From: Condylostoma magnum
Taxonomy: Eukaryota; Ciliophora; Heterotrichea; Heterotrichida; Condylostomatidae
DNA length: 20,502 nucleotides
Assembly (NCBI GenBank): GCA_920105805.1
Contig: CAKKTI010000364.1
Span: forward strand, 1-20,502
Direction of reading: 5' to 3'
The translations under genes and the position numbers were made by a program. This document shows, piece after piece, positions 1-9,934 of this stretch (the first letter of the stretch is position 1; the number at the start of each line of letters is the position of its first letter). Below the pieces are notes generated by a model that was not told the DNA's origin, searched no databases, and saw only the letters and a program-made list of their open reading frames with translations.

Positions 1-1758
1 CAGGACGGGTACATTAAAGTTGGATTAAATTGTATTAAATGCATAGAAAATTGCGAGATTTGTATAAATTAATAAGATAGTCCCTACTGTACATTGTGTG
101 CTAAGGGGTATGCATATGATGAATCATAAAATTAATGCACTTTGATGAGTTTGAATATCCAAATAGTTTCGATAGATAATAAAGAACTAACTTTTTCTGT
201 TTCAGAGGTAATTGACTTAATAAAATCTGATGTTTAAGTTCTTATAGACGATGAAGAAATCCTTGTATTAGAATTTGAATAAATTGACGATAAAACATTT
301 AAAATAGTGCTAGAACAGATAATACAAGGCCGTATTACACTCCTCTTAAAAGACTATAGTTAATAAGCAGAAAAGACTGTTGATTTTGATTAAGAATTCG
401 TAGAATTAGCACTAACTGGAAATGTTTAAACAGCCGCAAAGGCTGTGATTAGTACATGCATTGTAGGAGGAATGTTCTCAGGAAATCCAGGGCCAGTTTG
501 AGGATTGATAAGCACACTTTAAATAATAGGCTTTATACCATTCATTAAAGTAAGGCTGACAGAAAGACTAACTGGATTTTTAGCTGGTATTTTGAACTAT
601 AATATGATTCCTAATATATTCGGATTAATCATGGAGTAAGAAGAAGAGCCGTGGAATGACGAAAGCTAACGAAATGGCTTTGATTCTAATTAATTTTTGA
701 TTAATACTGGAAATCTCATTACAACATTCTTAATAGGTTTAATCATATGACCAATAGCCTTCATTTTGTCAAAGATTAAAAGATATAAGCGTTTTCAGAA
801 CTTCTTTATCAAAGTAAGTAAAAGTTATTAGTGAAGTTTTTTCCTAAGATTCTGAATTGAGGGATATTTAGAACTAGGTATGCTTGGAATGCTATAGCTT
901 TAATCTGTTAAATTTGACTCAGTATAGACAATTATACACGAAACTGTAGGATTTTTAATGCTGGTAATTTTTACTTAGTCTTTAGTATACTTAAGCCCAG
1001 TAATATTCTTTTTCTTATATCGTAGATTATAAAAGAAGCTGAATGATTCTAAAGATTAGAATAACTAATAAAATGATGCTTGGGAAGCATTATACTATGA
1101 ATTAAATTTTGAAGGTGCGGATTGGAGGTTATTTTACTATTATTTCTTTCTATTACGTAGGCTTGCTTACATAATGATAATGTTTTTCTTCTATGACTAC
1201 CCAAATGCATCAATTTACATGCATGCCACTCATAGCTTTATTATCTGTATTGTTATTTACAAGTTAAAGCCATTTAAAGATAGAATAATAAATATTACCA
1301 TGTTTATCTCAGAAATATTTATAACGGCTATTTTTATTACACTTTAATTGTTTATGGATGATACTAATTGAATAGATGATACATGAATTGAGTATATTAT
1401 CTTCGGATTTATTGGAATTATAATGTTTCTTCATTTAGTACAAATTATATCAGATTAGTATAGTACTATTAAAAAGATTTGTTAAAAACTTAAATAGCGT
1501 AGAAGAGTATAGAATAATAATGAAAGTATAGATGAAAACTGTAATTTAGATTACTAGATATAGGTTAATTACACATAAAGTCCAATAAACAATGAAGCGA
1601 CTTAGCAAGATTCTATTTTATAATGTCAAATTTCTAATATTACGTACCAATTCAATGATATTCTATACTAAAATTATGTAATGGATTTATCAGAAAATAG
1701 AAATGAAGTTTCAATCGAAGATGAAAATATTTGCAGTATTAAAGATATTAGTTATTAA
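1..1758 (+). CDS. Cys-rich multi-span membrane protein, 3' part
   Basis: The reading frame is already open at base 1, so the N-terminus lies outside the window; about 585 residues are seen. The first 50 or so are Cys-rich, with repeated CxxC spacing (NCIKCIENCEIC, then YCTLCAKGY), like the furin/growth-factor-receptor type repeats common in ciliate surface proteins. From about residue 145 to 490 there are roughly seven to eight hydrophobic segments, for example LITTFLIGLIIWPIAFIL and IIFGFIGIIMFLHLVQII. A polar, Asn/Gln-rich cytoplasmic-looking tail follows. This order (extracellular Cys repeats, membrane bundle, tail) suggests a cell-surface protein of unknown function. The end is placed at TAA (1756-1758), directly followed by TGA; since both can be sense, the tail could run further. 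An 18-nt stretch at 814-831 has GT...AG ends and could be a frame-neutral intron. Confidence 0.8.
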
Positions 1759-1951
1759 TGATTAGATTTTTATTCAATTTGATAAGTTTAGTATGGAAGA
1801 ACTCATTATACTCTTCCATATTTTCAAAACTCCTCAGTAGTAAAATATGCTCATCTATTGTATTTGGATATCAAATTAAAACGATAGTCTTTATTTATAA
1901 AATAGCTCATAATGATAATGTTTATAAAAGCAATATAAGTTAATTTATAAT
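1759..1951. other. AT-rich gap between tandem genes
   Basis: These 193 bases separate the membrane-protein stop from the next start and form the longest stretch without an assigned gene. The frame of the upstream gene stays readable here if its TAA-TGA pair is taken as sense, so part of it could be an extended C-terminus. The standard-code reading frame at 1758-1943 has no recognisable protein character. I see no RNA gene or repeat. The last bases before the next ATG are TTTATAAT, like the A/T-rich runs before other starts in the window. Confidence 0.4.
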
Positions 1952-2994
1952 ATGGAGTAGGAGAATCCATAAGGCACATTATTGCACGATACAGAGTGGT
2001 GCATGAACCAAATTTTAGTAGGACTAACCAAAAACTCGGTTTCTTAAGATCAATTTGAGGAATCAAGAGTAGTTTTGAGAAAGCTTTTAAATTTTAATGC
2101 TAAACCTGTGAGTAGAAGATAACTCATGAGAGCTGTTATAGGAAATAATTACAAAGATTTAATTAGAGAAACTCCGCTGCAATAACTTAGATAAGAATTG
2201 GAAAGTGTCAACTGGGAAAATTTATAGTCTCAGCTTAGGATGGAATTACCAAGAAATTTAGCAGGGGATTTAGGTAATTAGTAAAATGTTGTAAAACTGT
2301 TAGACAAATTATTATAGCTTGAATTCATTATGTATAAAAGTCTTCTAAATAATGCTTGTCATTTCACTAATCTTGCAAAAACCTGTAATAAAATTACAGT
2401 TAATTATTAGCAAAATGGAAAGAATCGAGGAATGATAAGGAGCAACTCCTAATAAATTTCGTTTAAAACAAAGAACTATTAAAAGGTTTACCTACGAATA
2501 ACCTGAGATTAAATCTTTACTAACAAACACTCATCTAGGATTATAACCAGTTAAAGGTAAACGACACTTTAGTCAGAAATAAAGTGAGCTTAGGCCTGAA
2601 TGACGGCCTTCCTATCGTTAAATCTAGACTCCTACTAGAAAAGAGCCGGATTTGATATCAAAATAACCTTTTCTACCAATTAGAAACAATCAGATTATAG
2701 GAAATCAGTAATAGTTTAGAAGCAGGAATATATACAGTTAAGAGAGAGAAAATAATAAGCAACTTGTAAAAAATTTAGATTATTGGCTGCCTGTATAGTA
2801 AGAATATAGAAATAACATAAGCTCTTTAGGCTCTTAGACAGATCCTTAGATATAATCGTAGAGGATTTCAAGAAATTCATCCTTAGATTATCAAAGTAAT
2901 CCACAGACTAGTAGGGCAAGACGTCATTAATAGTGTATTAATAATTAAATTTATGCAAGTGTTCTAACTATTATTGTATCAACTGTGCTTTTAA
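1952..2994 (+). CDS. Unrecognised protein with one short intron
   Basis: Not recognised. ATG at 1952 opens a frame that reads MEQENPQGTLLHDTEWCMNQ and stays protein-like to about 2384. From about 2411 the protein-like frame is a different one (KWKESRNDKEQLLINFVQNK and onward). A GT-AG intron at 2385-2410 (26 nt) joins them and gives about 338 residues, mostly predicted helix and rich in Leu, Gln, Lys and Arg (for example NVVKLLDKLLQLEFIMYKSL). No motif, signal peptide or membrane segment is evident. The stop is placed at TAA 2992-2994, with another TAA at 2998, leaving 30 bp to the next gene. Because the next gene is in the same frame and TAA can be sense, a fusion with the cyclic-nucleotide-binding protein cannot be excluded. 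Confidence 0.55.
2385..2410 (+). other. Predicted 26-nt intron
   Basis: It begins GTAATAAAATTACAG and ends TTATTAG. Removing 26 nt moves the frame from the one ending HFTNLAKT to the one starting SKWKESRND; the shift needs a length of 3n+2. An internal 15-nt GT-AG match (2385-2399) would not change frame and does not solve the switch. A 38-nt version ending at 2422 is also frame-compatible. An assembly error is the alternative. Confidence 0.5.
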
Positions 2995-3024
2995 TTCTAA
3001 CTTCCCCAATACATATTATAAATA

Positions 3025-4455
3025 ATGATTGGAAATCTAGATGAAATTTTACAAATATTAGAAACAGAGTAATAACATAGAAAACACTACTAAATAGAGC
3101 GTCTTAAATAATTAACAGATTTTGTGTAATTTTTTAACAACTACAGCACCTAAGACGGAAACGATTTAATTCATCTTGCATGCTGCCGAGCAATGTACAA
3201 GGAAGAGCATAAATCTTAATCAATTTTATTTAATAAAGGAGACCGTGGCAACAAATTCTACATAATTCTTAAAGGAGAGGTAGCAATACTAGTGCCCACT
3301 GAAATTAATACCGACGGGGAAAATGAAATTATATACAAAGAAGTTTCTATACAATACTAGGGAGCAGCTTTTGGAGAACTAGCATTAATTAATGATTAAC
3401 CTAGAGCAGCTACTATACAATGCAGAAAAGATTGTATTTTTGCGGTTTTAGTAAAAAGTGACTTTTAAAACATTTTATTAGTAGCTGAGGAAAGGAAACT
3501 GGATATGAAAATAAGATACTTCTAAAAAATTCCGTTTTTTTATGGCTGAAGTAAAATAGGACTGCATAAACTTAGCTATTATTTTGAATTAATGAATACA
3601 GGGAAAGACAAGTGACTTTTTAAAGAAGATCAACGACTCGACAAGGCATTTTTTATCATAAACGGGTAATTTAAGATTACTAAAACTACTAAATTGAACC
3701 CTAAAACTGATTTTTCCAACTCTTTAAGATAGGTGATAGGAGATACGCCTCATGAGAGATTTTTAATCAAGAAATCAGTCAAAAATATAGAAATGTAGAT
3801 CATGGTGAAGGAACAAAACGAGGTTTTAGGAGTTGAGGAAATTGTTAACCAATGCGACTATTACAGATACTCCGCTAAGTGTATAAGCTAGAAAGCCTAA
3901 TTGTACTGAATCACTAAGGAAAATTTTGTACAAAGAATCACAAACTAGGAAACGTGGAGACTGATGGGAAGAATTTTCACAGCTGATTCTAGAAGATATA
4001 TAGCAAGATAATAAGGCTTGGAGAAATTAGAGAAAATAAAGCATAAGTTGTCACATAGTGTTGGATATTAAGAAGAAGACAATCAGAAAAATTAAAGAAG
4101 AGCTAAAGATAATACTCTTTTGCATCATCATTTAAGAGAACCCTTTAGACTCACATATTTAAATTCGAAGGAAAGTAAAAAGAAGTATAATAAGCATACA
4201 TTATCTCCCAGGATTAGAAGAAGGGTAAGGAAAAATAGTATTTTAACTGTAAAATCAATTAAACAAAAACACTAGAATTATCCCTTCTTTAATATATTCA
4301 GATAGATAAGAAACTCATCAACTGCAATGGAAAATTATAAAAGTGGTAATAATACTCCTCGTAAAGCACCAAAGAGATTGCCTCCTCCCAACTTTAAGCT
4401 AAAACTTGCAAAAATTAAAAAGCCTAAAATGACCTTTGGGGATAAATTTATGTAA
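3025..4455 (+). CDS. Cyclic-nucleotide-binding domain protein
   Basis: Predicted 476-residue soluble protein. Residues about 60-150 form a cyclic-nucleotide-binding domain: ILFNKGDRGNKFYIILKGEV is the usual strand pair, and FGELALINDQPRAAT (from residue 116) is the phosphate-binding cassette, with the cNMP-phosphate Arg at about 127. This cassette looks intact, so cAMP or cGMP binding is likely. Residues about 175-300 resemble a second domain of the same fold (FKEDQRLDKAFFIINGQFKI) but show no clear cassette. No kinase domain or membrane segment is present, so it is neither PKG nor a channel; a PKA-regulatory-like or stand-alone sensor role is inferred. The C-terminal 130 residues are very basic and end PKMTFGDKFM-TAA. 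ATG 3025 is chosen because the protein-like sequence fits the family from there. The 3' end faces the exosome gene across 55 bp. Confidence 0.88.
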
Positions 4456-4510
4456 TACATTCTTATATAAAAGACTAAATACACTTAATCCCATTTTCTA
4501 AAAGTATTTA

Positions 4511-5092
4511 TTACTCTTCTAATATCTTTTTGATATACTCAAATAACTTAATGCATCCTTACCGACAACCTCCAACAAGTTTTACTAGATTTTCCTCTTC
4601 TATTTGGCCATTCTACCAAAAACCTGCAATAGCTCCTAAGTTCGGTAAAAAGGCTAGAGTAATGCAAGGACTTTAATCGCATCCTAGTACAACTTAATTA
4701 TCAACTAAACTTCCTTTGCAACATACCATTGTGTCTCTGATTTCAACTCCAGAATCTATCAAGGCCATAGAAACTGCATTTATTATGATATCTAAGCTTT
4801 GATTTCCTTCAATAGGCTTAATTTCTACATCTAATACTGATTTTGGATACTTTTCCAGTAAAACTAACGACTCTATGGTTGATTATACTAAAGTCTTTTG
4901 TGGTCCTGTGTAATTGATAATTCCTTTCATATGTCTAATGTACTCGTCTGTAGATTAGAGCTCCTGGTACTCTCTCGGGCCATTCACTATTGCTATTATT
5001 TTACTGTCAGGAGTCTCCAGATATGCTGATCCTGACTTTGAATCTATTATACCCAATCTTAGAGCTCAAACCGGAAGTTCTAATGCTTCCAT
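4511..5092 (-). CDS. Exosome RNase PH-like subunit
   Basis: 193 residues. The N-terminal block GIIDSKSGSAYLETPDSKII followed by AIVNGPRE is the RNase PH-fold signature of exosome ring subunits (Rrp41, Rrp46 and Mtr3 type). The middle block LDIIINAVSMALIDSGVEIR and the following strand (DTMVCCKGSLVDNQVVLGCD) match the second half of the fold. These proteins form the six-member ring of the RNA exosome, which channels RNA to be degraded or trimmed in nucleus and cytoplasm; eukaryotic subunits are usually inactive. Which of the six it is cannot be settled by eye. It lacks the N-terminal R-P-D-G-R stretch of Rrp41, and its length is below the usual 230-250, closer to Rrp46. It ends with TAA-TAA. 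ATG lies 28 bp after the upstream gene's first stop, just behind TATATAAAATAT. Confidence 0.8.
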
Positions 5093-5120
5093 ATATTTTA
5101 TATAGTGAATTTTAATTAAA

Positions 5121-6098
5121 TTAATCAGATGTACTAAATTCATTATACAGTAAACTAAAATCAATATCATTAAACTAATTTTCCTTTCTATTAAACCTCA
5201 ATCTACATTTCACCCCGCAGTGATCACTCATCTAGGTAAATGGTTAGCCTTACGCTTCACACGGCTCTACATCACAATACTCCCACATAATCTCAAAATT
5301 AGCTAAATGGTGATTTAAAACAAATATATAGTCCAGCGATGCCTGGAATGTCTACGCTAATCTAATAGTTAAAACAGTATCATAGGGTTCTCCATTTTCA
5401 TCAACTCTCCCAAATGTAACTGGAAAGTACCCAAATTTCTCCCGCAGAAGATCCAATACTGGCTCCCCTTATGCAATAGAGTGCAATAGATTAGAATACT
5501 CACTTTGTTCTTCACTATCTTCATTATGATCTTTTCCATTGATATTAAAATCGCCTGTAATAAGACAAGTTTCCCCAGGACACTTTTTCTCATACAGTTA
5601 GCGAACCTTCCTCAATTAAGCAGTTCTTATACTCCGATAGAAAGGAACTTGCTCAGGTTTTCATGCATATGTGGCCTGTGTATGCAGTTCTATTATATTT
5701 AAAATATTATCATTTACATTAATCTTGACATACATACAGCCCTTATCTATCAATGTGTCTAGCAGCCCCGAGATTCTAAACGGTACAAATTCAGCATCTA
5801 TAATCGGAAATCTGCTCAATACTAATAATCCTCCATCCATTGCAGGGAATGATCAAAATGAGGGTCTAGGATTAGTGTAATGGTATCGGTAGCCGTTGAA
5901 ATACCCTTCTTATATCAATTTTTCTCTACGTGAATTAGCTAGTCCTCAAACTTCTTACAGACAAAGAACATCAAATTAGGGAAAAATTTCTTTTATAAAT
6001 CAGTCAACTCTGAGATCTTTGAAATTTCCCTTGTTTGTCTTGACTAAAGGTGGTAATAGGAAGGTATTTAAGGATAAAATATTGATATCAATCGACAT
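5121..6098 (-). CDS. Neutral sphingomyelinase-like phosphodiesterase
   Basis: 325 residues of the endonuclease/exonuclease/phosphatase superfamily, complete and uninterrupted. Catalytic landmarks: LQEVW (metal-binding Glu49), ELHTQ (His139), GDFNIN (Asp183, Asn185), SLDYI (Asp256) and MSDHCGV (Asp292-His293). The blocks MDGGLLVLSRFPI and LIDKGCMYVKI, followed by HTQ, are those of sphingomyelin phosphodiesterases rather than of AP endonucleases or inositol phosphatases, so hydrolysis of sphingomyelin or a related phospholipid to ceramide plus phosphocholine is inferred. There is no clear signal peptide or membrane anchor, though the first 20 residues are fairly hydrophobic. TGA encodes Trp in LQEVW. 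Its start is 34 bp from the divergent PP6 start. The first of two nearby TAA codons (5121, 5112) is taken as the stop. Confidence 0.83.
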
Positions 6099-6132
6099 AA
6101 TTAGTTTATGTATACATAACTCAAATATTTAA
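6099..6132. promoter_or_regulatory. 34-bp divergent spacer with a palindrome
   Basis: This whole interval lies between two well-supported starts facing away from each other (phosphodiesterase at 6098, PP6 at 6133). It must hold both promoters and 5' leaders, or these must lie inside the genes. It contains a perfect 14-bp palindrome, TTATGTATACATAA, at 6106-6119, close to the middle. A shared, symmetric promoter element is inferred. Confidence 0.5.
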
Positions 6133-7041
6133 ATGGAGGGCCAGTGACTAGAAGAAATTAAAAAGGGATCTTGTTTGCCTGAATCTCAATTATTTTTACT
6201 TTGTGAGCAAGTCAAGTCAATTCTTCTCGAGGAGAACAATGTTTAACCTGTAAACACTCCAGTTATTATATGCGGAGATATACACGGCTAATTTTACGAT
6301 TTATTAGAACTATTCAATACCGGGGGTGAGATTCCTGAATCAAATTACATTTTTATGGGAGATTATGTTGATAGGGGCTTCAACAGTGTTGAAACCTTTT
6401 CCCTCCTGCTCGCTTTGAAGGCCAAACATCCTTCAAACATAACCCTCCTCAGAGGCAACCACGAATCACGTTAAATCACCTAACTGTACGGCTTCTACGA
6501 CGAATGTGTTAGAAAGTACGGTAATCCTAACCCTTGGAAATACTTCACTGATGTTTTTGATCATCTTGTCATAGGAGCATTGGTGGATAACAAGGTTTTT
6601 TGCATACATGGAGGACTTTCCCCGGAAGTCAGGACTTTGGACTAAATAAGAACAATTGATAGAAGGAATGAAATCCCTCATGAAGGAGCATTTTGCGATT
6701 TGATGTGGAGTGATCCGGATGATATTGAAAACTGGGCTATGAGTCCCAGAGGGGCCGGCTGGATTTTCGGGAGATAAGTCACTGAGGAGTTTAATCACAT
6801 AAATGACTTAGACTTAATATGCAGAGCTCATCAGCTCGTATAGGAAGGTTACAAATTCTGGTTTGATAGGCAAAACTTAGTCACTGTTTGGAGTGCTCCT
6901 AATTATTGCTATAGGTGTGGAAATATAGCATCTATTTTACACATTGACGAAAACTTAAATAGGAATTTTTTAATTTTCAGAGAAGTTGAGGAAAGTTCGA
7001 GGTCTGTGCCTTCCAGGTTGGTAGTACCGTATTTCTTATAG
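6133..7041 (+). CDS. PPP6C: Protein phosphatase 6 catalytic subunit
   Basis: 302 residues, against about 305 in animals, aligning end to end with PP6. This is a PPP-family Ser/Thr phosphatase with two active-site metals. Metal ligands are visible: GDIHG (Asp49, His51), GDYVDRG (Asp77), RGNHE (Asn109), CIHGG (His159) and RAHQ (His233). [10 protein letters not shown], where PP6 and PP4 carry CYRCGN, and the C-terminus PYFL identify the PP6/PP4 branch; [15 protein letters not shown] and VTVWSAPN favour PP6. PYFL is the methylated tail of the family and is followed at once by TAG-TAA, so TAG is a stop here, while TAA and TAG inside are Gln at invariant sites (GDIHGQ, SRQITQ). TGA encodes Trp5. 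Partners in other eukaryotes are SAPS-domain subunits; none is seen nearby. Confidence 0.97.
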
Positions 7042-7092
7042 TAATACTGATTTTCTATATAATTAAGTTTTGTTTGTTTATTTTATAGGAGT

Positions 7093-8814
7093 ATGGATAT
7101 ATGGTAAGAGTTAGACAAGTATGTACAGGAGCCTGAGGATGTTGGGGAATTTGTGGAAAAGATGCAAGCATAGATTAAGAGTTGTGAGGAGCTGAGAGAA
7201 TTATACGATAGTTTGTGCTAGAATTAAACTTATATTAAACTAGCTGAGTTGACTAATGAAATTACTATATTAGACTAGTAATTAATGTATTTGGATGATT
7301 GAGATAGTATTCAGAGTAAAATAGCTGCTTTATAGACTGAGAAATCTTCTAAAAGGGCGTATTAATTATACAAGGAATTAGTGTAATGAAATCAAGGCTC
7401 AACATACTAACTAGAGATAATAACCTAATTTACCTAACAATACAAGGAGGAGATTTTAAATAGAATGCAAAATTCATTAGAAGAGGTTATTCAAATCACT
7501 AATTGGCCATTCTCTAGCAAAGGATAAATGATATAATAGCCTGTAGAACTAGCCTAGGACTTCTGTGAAACCTTACATGCTGTCGTAGAACTTTCATCTA
7601 TAAATAAAGCTGCGTTAGTAATCAGTGAACCGATAAAACATAAGATAGAACAGCACTTTTTAAGCAATACAGAGACAAATAAGCTAGATAAGCCTGAATG
7701 ATGCTTTAATTTTTCTGAAAATATGCTCATTTGACACATAGACTTCTTGCAGTAATTTGGTAAGTTTGACATGAATTAACTACTAAGTTTTAGGAATTTT
7801 ATATTTCATGGTATTTGTGATGTTCTGCATAGAAGGGTTGAAGGAGACTTAGAGTTGATAAAAAGCTATAAAAACGAATAACTACTGTAACACTATATTG
7901 ATGAAATAATTTAATATAACTGATATGTACATGAATCTTTAGATCTGAATAGCAATCTATTAAGTCTCATTAACTATAAAGATACTCTTGACTTATGAAT
8001 ACGAATTGATAAAGAATATGCAATTGGTTAACTAGACCAGATTTTTACAGAAAGTTGTTGGGAATTTGAGAAAATATAAGACTTTTTGTTTAATAATCTA
8101 CGATAAACTACATCTTTACACGAATTATTATCGATTAGATACCAAAGAATAACTGACTAAAATTTAAGAAAGGCTTTGTTTGAGTAAGTAGAAAGAGTCA
8201 TTTTGCTTCATTATATAATTAGATGTTAAGAGTTTATATAAATATAGAAAAATGTTATAGTAAAGATTGGCAGCTATAAAACATGGAAAAAATAGCTGTA
8301 AATTTTAGGGGCATTTTAGAGAACTATTAGTTAATTTTAAAGCTATCTTTTACTACTGAATTAGGAAAATTTAGGCTAGGAGCACATGGAAATAAATATA
8401 ATAAAAAAGCAAATAAAAACTATTATAGGAAAGTATCTCAATTTTACTCTATAATAAGAGTTGATTCCTTATGCATAACAAATGCTTTGACTTCAAGATA
8501 AAGGCTTCAATTTAAATATTGTGTAATTATTAATTAAATAAACTAATAAAGTGCTGCCAGATGATATTGCTGTATAAGCTGTTGAAAATCTACGTCATGA
8601 GTTCAGCAGTGAGTTTATTTAAATTCTGCACAACAGGAGATTGAGAAGCTAGGATAGAGACTATATAAACAAAGATTTACAAAAAGTATTAAGCATATTA
8701 CAAGATGATGGAGAACTACTGCAAACTATTCAATTAGAACTTAGCTTACTTTAAAACCCGTAATTACTATAGGCTTCTAGTATAATGCAATCCATATTTA
8801 AAAAATATATATAA
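7093..8814 (+). CDS. RINT1/Tip20-like vesicle tethering protein
   Basis: About 573 residues, nearly all helical. The N-terminal 120 residues look coiled-coil. Then come family landmarks: a Trp-Pro-Phe after an amphipathic helix (QNSLEEVIQITNWPF, about residues 126-140) and KHKIEQHFLSNTETN followed by LDKPEW (about 184-203), which matches the F-x-Y-H-F...T-N...K-P-E-W block of RINT1. RINT1/Tip20 is a subunit of the Dsl1/NRZ complex, which tethers COPI vesicles at the endoplasmic reticulum. Animal RINT1 is near 790 residues, so this version is clearly shorter. The last recognisable part is weakly conserved and the stop is uncertain; TAA at 8812 is chosen, but TAA 8761 or TAG 8770 could serve. 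It lies 51 bp behind PP6 on the same strand. TGA encodes Trp in PEW. Confidence 0.82.
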
Positions 8815-8873
8815 AAAATATATGTAAAAACATACTAAAAATTAACCAAATCGATAGATTCTTTCTCCTTAGC

Positions 8874-9147
8874 CTAAGCGGCTTTGTTCCCAGCCAAGAA
8901 TTTCTGTATAAATAAATCCTTTTGATAGTGAAGAAATTACAGATTAGAATCATCCTGACATAGTAGCATATAATCACTTAAATCAAATACTGCAAAAGCC
9001 AAGAAAAAATCTTCCTTTTAACAAGTATAAAGATATAAAAACCATATCTCCCCTTTATCGCTCAATGTCCCTATAGAAAGAGCCTCCATCAAGATAACAA
9101 GTAAACCCTATTGTATAAGACAAAAAGTTTTAATAGTGGGACTCCAT
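8874..9147 (-). CDS. Small unrecognised gene, structure uncertain
   Basis: Not recognised. The downstream part is convincingly protein-like: SDKGEIWFLYLYTCQKEDF, then FLAFAVFDLSDYMLLCQDD and LQFLHYQKDLFIQKFLAGNK. Upstream there are two options. Either an ATG at 9197 opens the same frame without splicing (107 residues, poorly protein-like at its start, only 17 bp from the divergent DHHC start), or an ATG at 9147 in another frame (MESHYQNFLSYTIGFT) joins through a 28-nt GT-AG intron at 9071-9098, giving 81 residues. I prefer the second. The alternating hydrophobic strands suggest a small alpha/beta protein. The stop is placed at TAG 8874-8876; after it the frame stays readable but overlaps the convergent RINT1 end. 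Confidence 0.38.
9071..9098 (-). other. Possible 28-nt intron
   Basis: On the minus strand this begins GTTATCTTGATGG and ends in a pyrimidine-rich TTTCTATAG. Removing it joins a frame reading YTIGFT to the frame reading TLSDKGEIWF, creating a TGG Trp codon at the junction. The length (3n+1) is what the frame change needs. It depends on the uncertain model of the gene around it. Confidence 0.3.
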
Positions 9148-9214
9148 GCTCTCTACAGAAGAATCATTAGAATTTTCCTAGTATAATATTGTAACATGCT
9201 TATTGTAATTTAAA

Positions 9215-9934
9215 ATGGAACACAAAGCAAGCGTTAGAGATAATGGATTTAGTAGACCTTTAGGAGTGTTTTAAATACTTGCGTGAGCTTAATTGTGTTT
9301 TTACTGTAGTATGTTTTTTGTGATAACTTTGCCCTATTTAGAGAAGACTTTATATATTATATTTACTGTGTTTTATATGAATATTTTAATTGTACTGATT
9401 GCTATTGGGTTTAAATTAACTTATAGTAATCCTTTAGATTTATAATAGACTGATAGTCAATAATCTTTAAATACAAAGTCAGATATCTAATACTTTTGCC
9501 CTACATGCAATCGCCTAGTAGACAAATCATCAAAACATTGTAATAGATGCAATAAGTGTATTATTGGTTTTGATCATCACTGTATTTGAATTAATAATTG
9601 TATAGGGAAAGTCAACTACTAAATTTATATCACCGTTGTGGTAGTATTACAATTTTTGATAGTTTCAATGCTTGTTATATCTTTGTATGTTATTATAGAC
9701 ATAGGCAGTACTGAGAACTTTATTGATTATGTTGATAACATTTATTCAGGCAAGGGTGATATAGCCTTAGCATTTTACTTGATATCAATCATACTAGAAT
9801 TCATTGTAGCATGTGCCTTGAGCTACCTACTAACCCTCCATATCTATCTAAAATGTAAGGGAATCACAACTTATCAGTTCCTTAATAGAAAAAAAGTAGT
9901 TCAACCGGAAATCTCTGAGCAAAACTCCTGTTAA
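9215..9934 (+). CDS. DHHC-type protein S-palmitoyltransferase
   Basis: About 239 residues. The Cys-rich core [20 protein letters not shown] followed by [22 protein letters not shown] is the zinc-binding DHHC domain. The Cys of DHHC (about residue 123) takes the palmitate from palmitoyl-CoA and passes it to Cys residues of membrane proteins. Two membrane segments precede it (about 20-42 and 48-68) and two follow (about 138-162 and 183-208), the usual four-span topology. The N-terminus [13 protein letters not shown] matches the family, which fixes the start. TGA encodes the Trp in HCIWINNC. The TTxE motif after the last span appears as TTYQ, with a true CAG Gln in place of Glu. The stop is put at TAA 9932; TAA-TAA at 10004 is the alternative and would add about 24 residues. 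Golgi or ER location is typical. Confidence 0.94.

Noticed and set aside
1-60. Telomere or chromosome end at the window edges
   Set aside because: No telomeric repeat at either edge, and a coding frame runs through both.
1758-1943. Small standard-code gene after the membrane protein
   Set aside because: Low-complexity AT-rich content without conserved features; more likely intergenic or tail sequence.
2385-2399. A 15-nt GT-AG intron of the size known from Stentor and Blepharisma
   Set aside because: Its length is a multiple of three, so it cannot account for the frame change seen here.
6466-6798. Minus-strand open frame of 110 codons
   Set aside because: It is the antisense shadow of the PP6 coding sequence.
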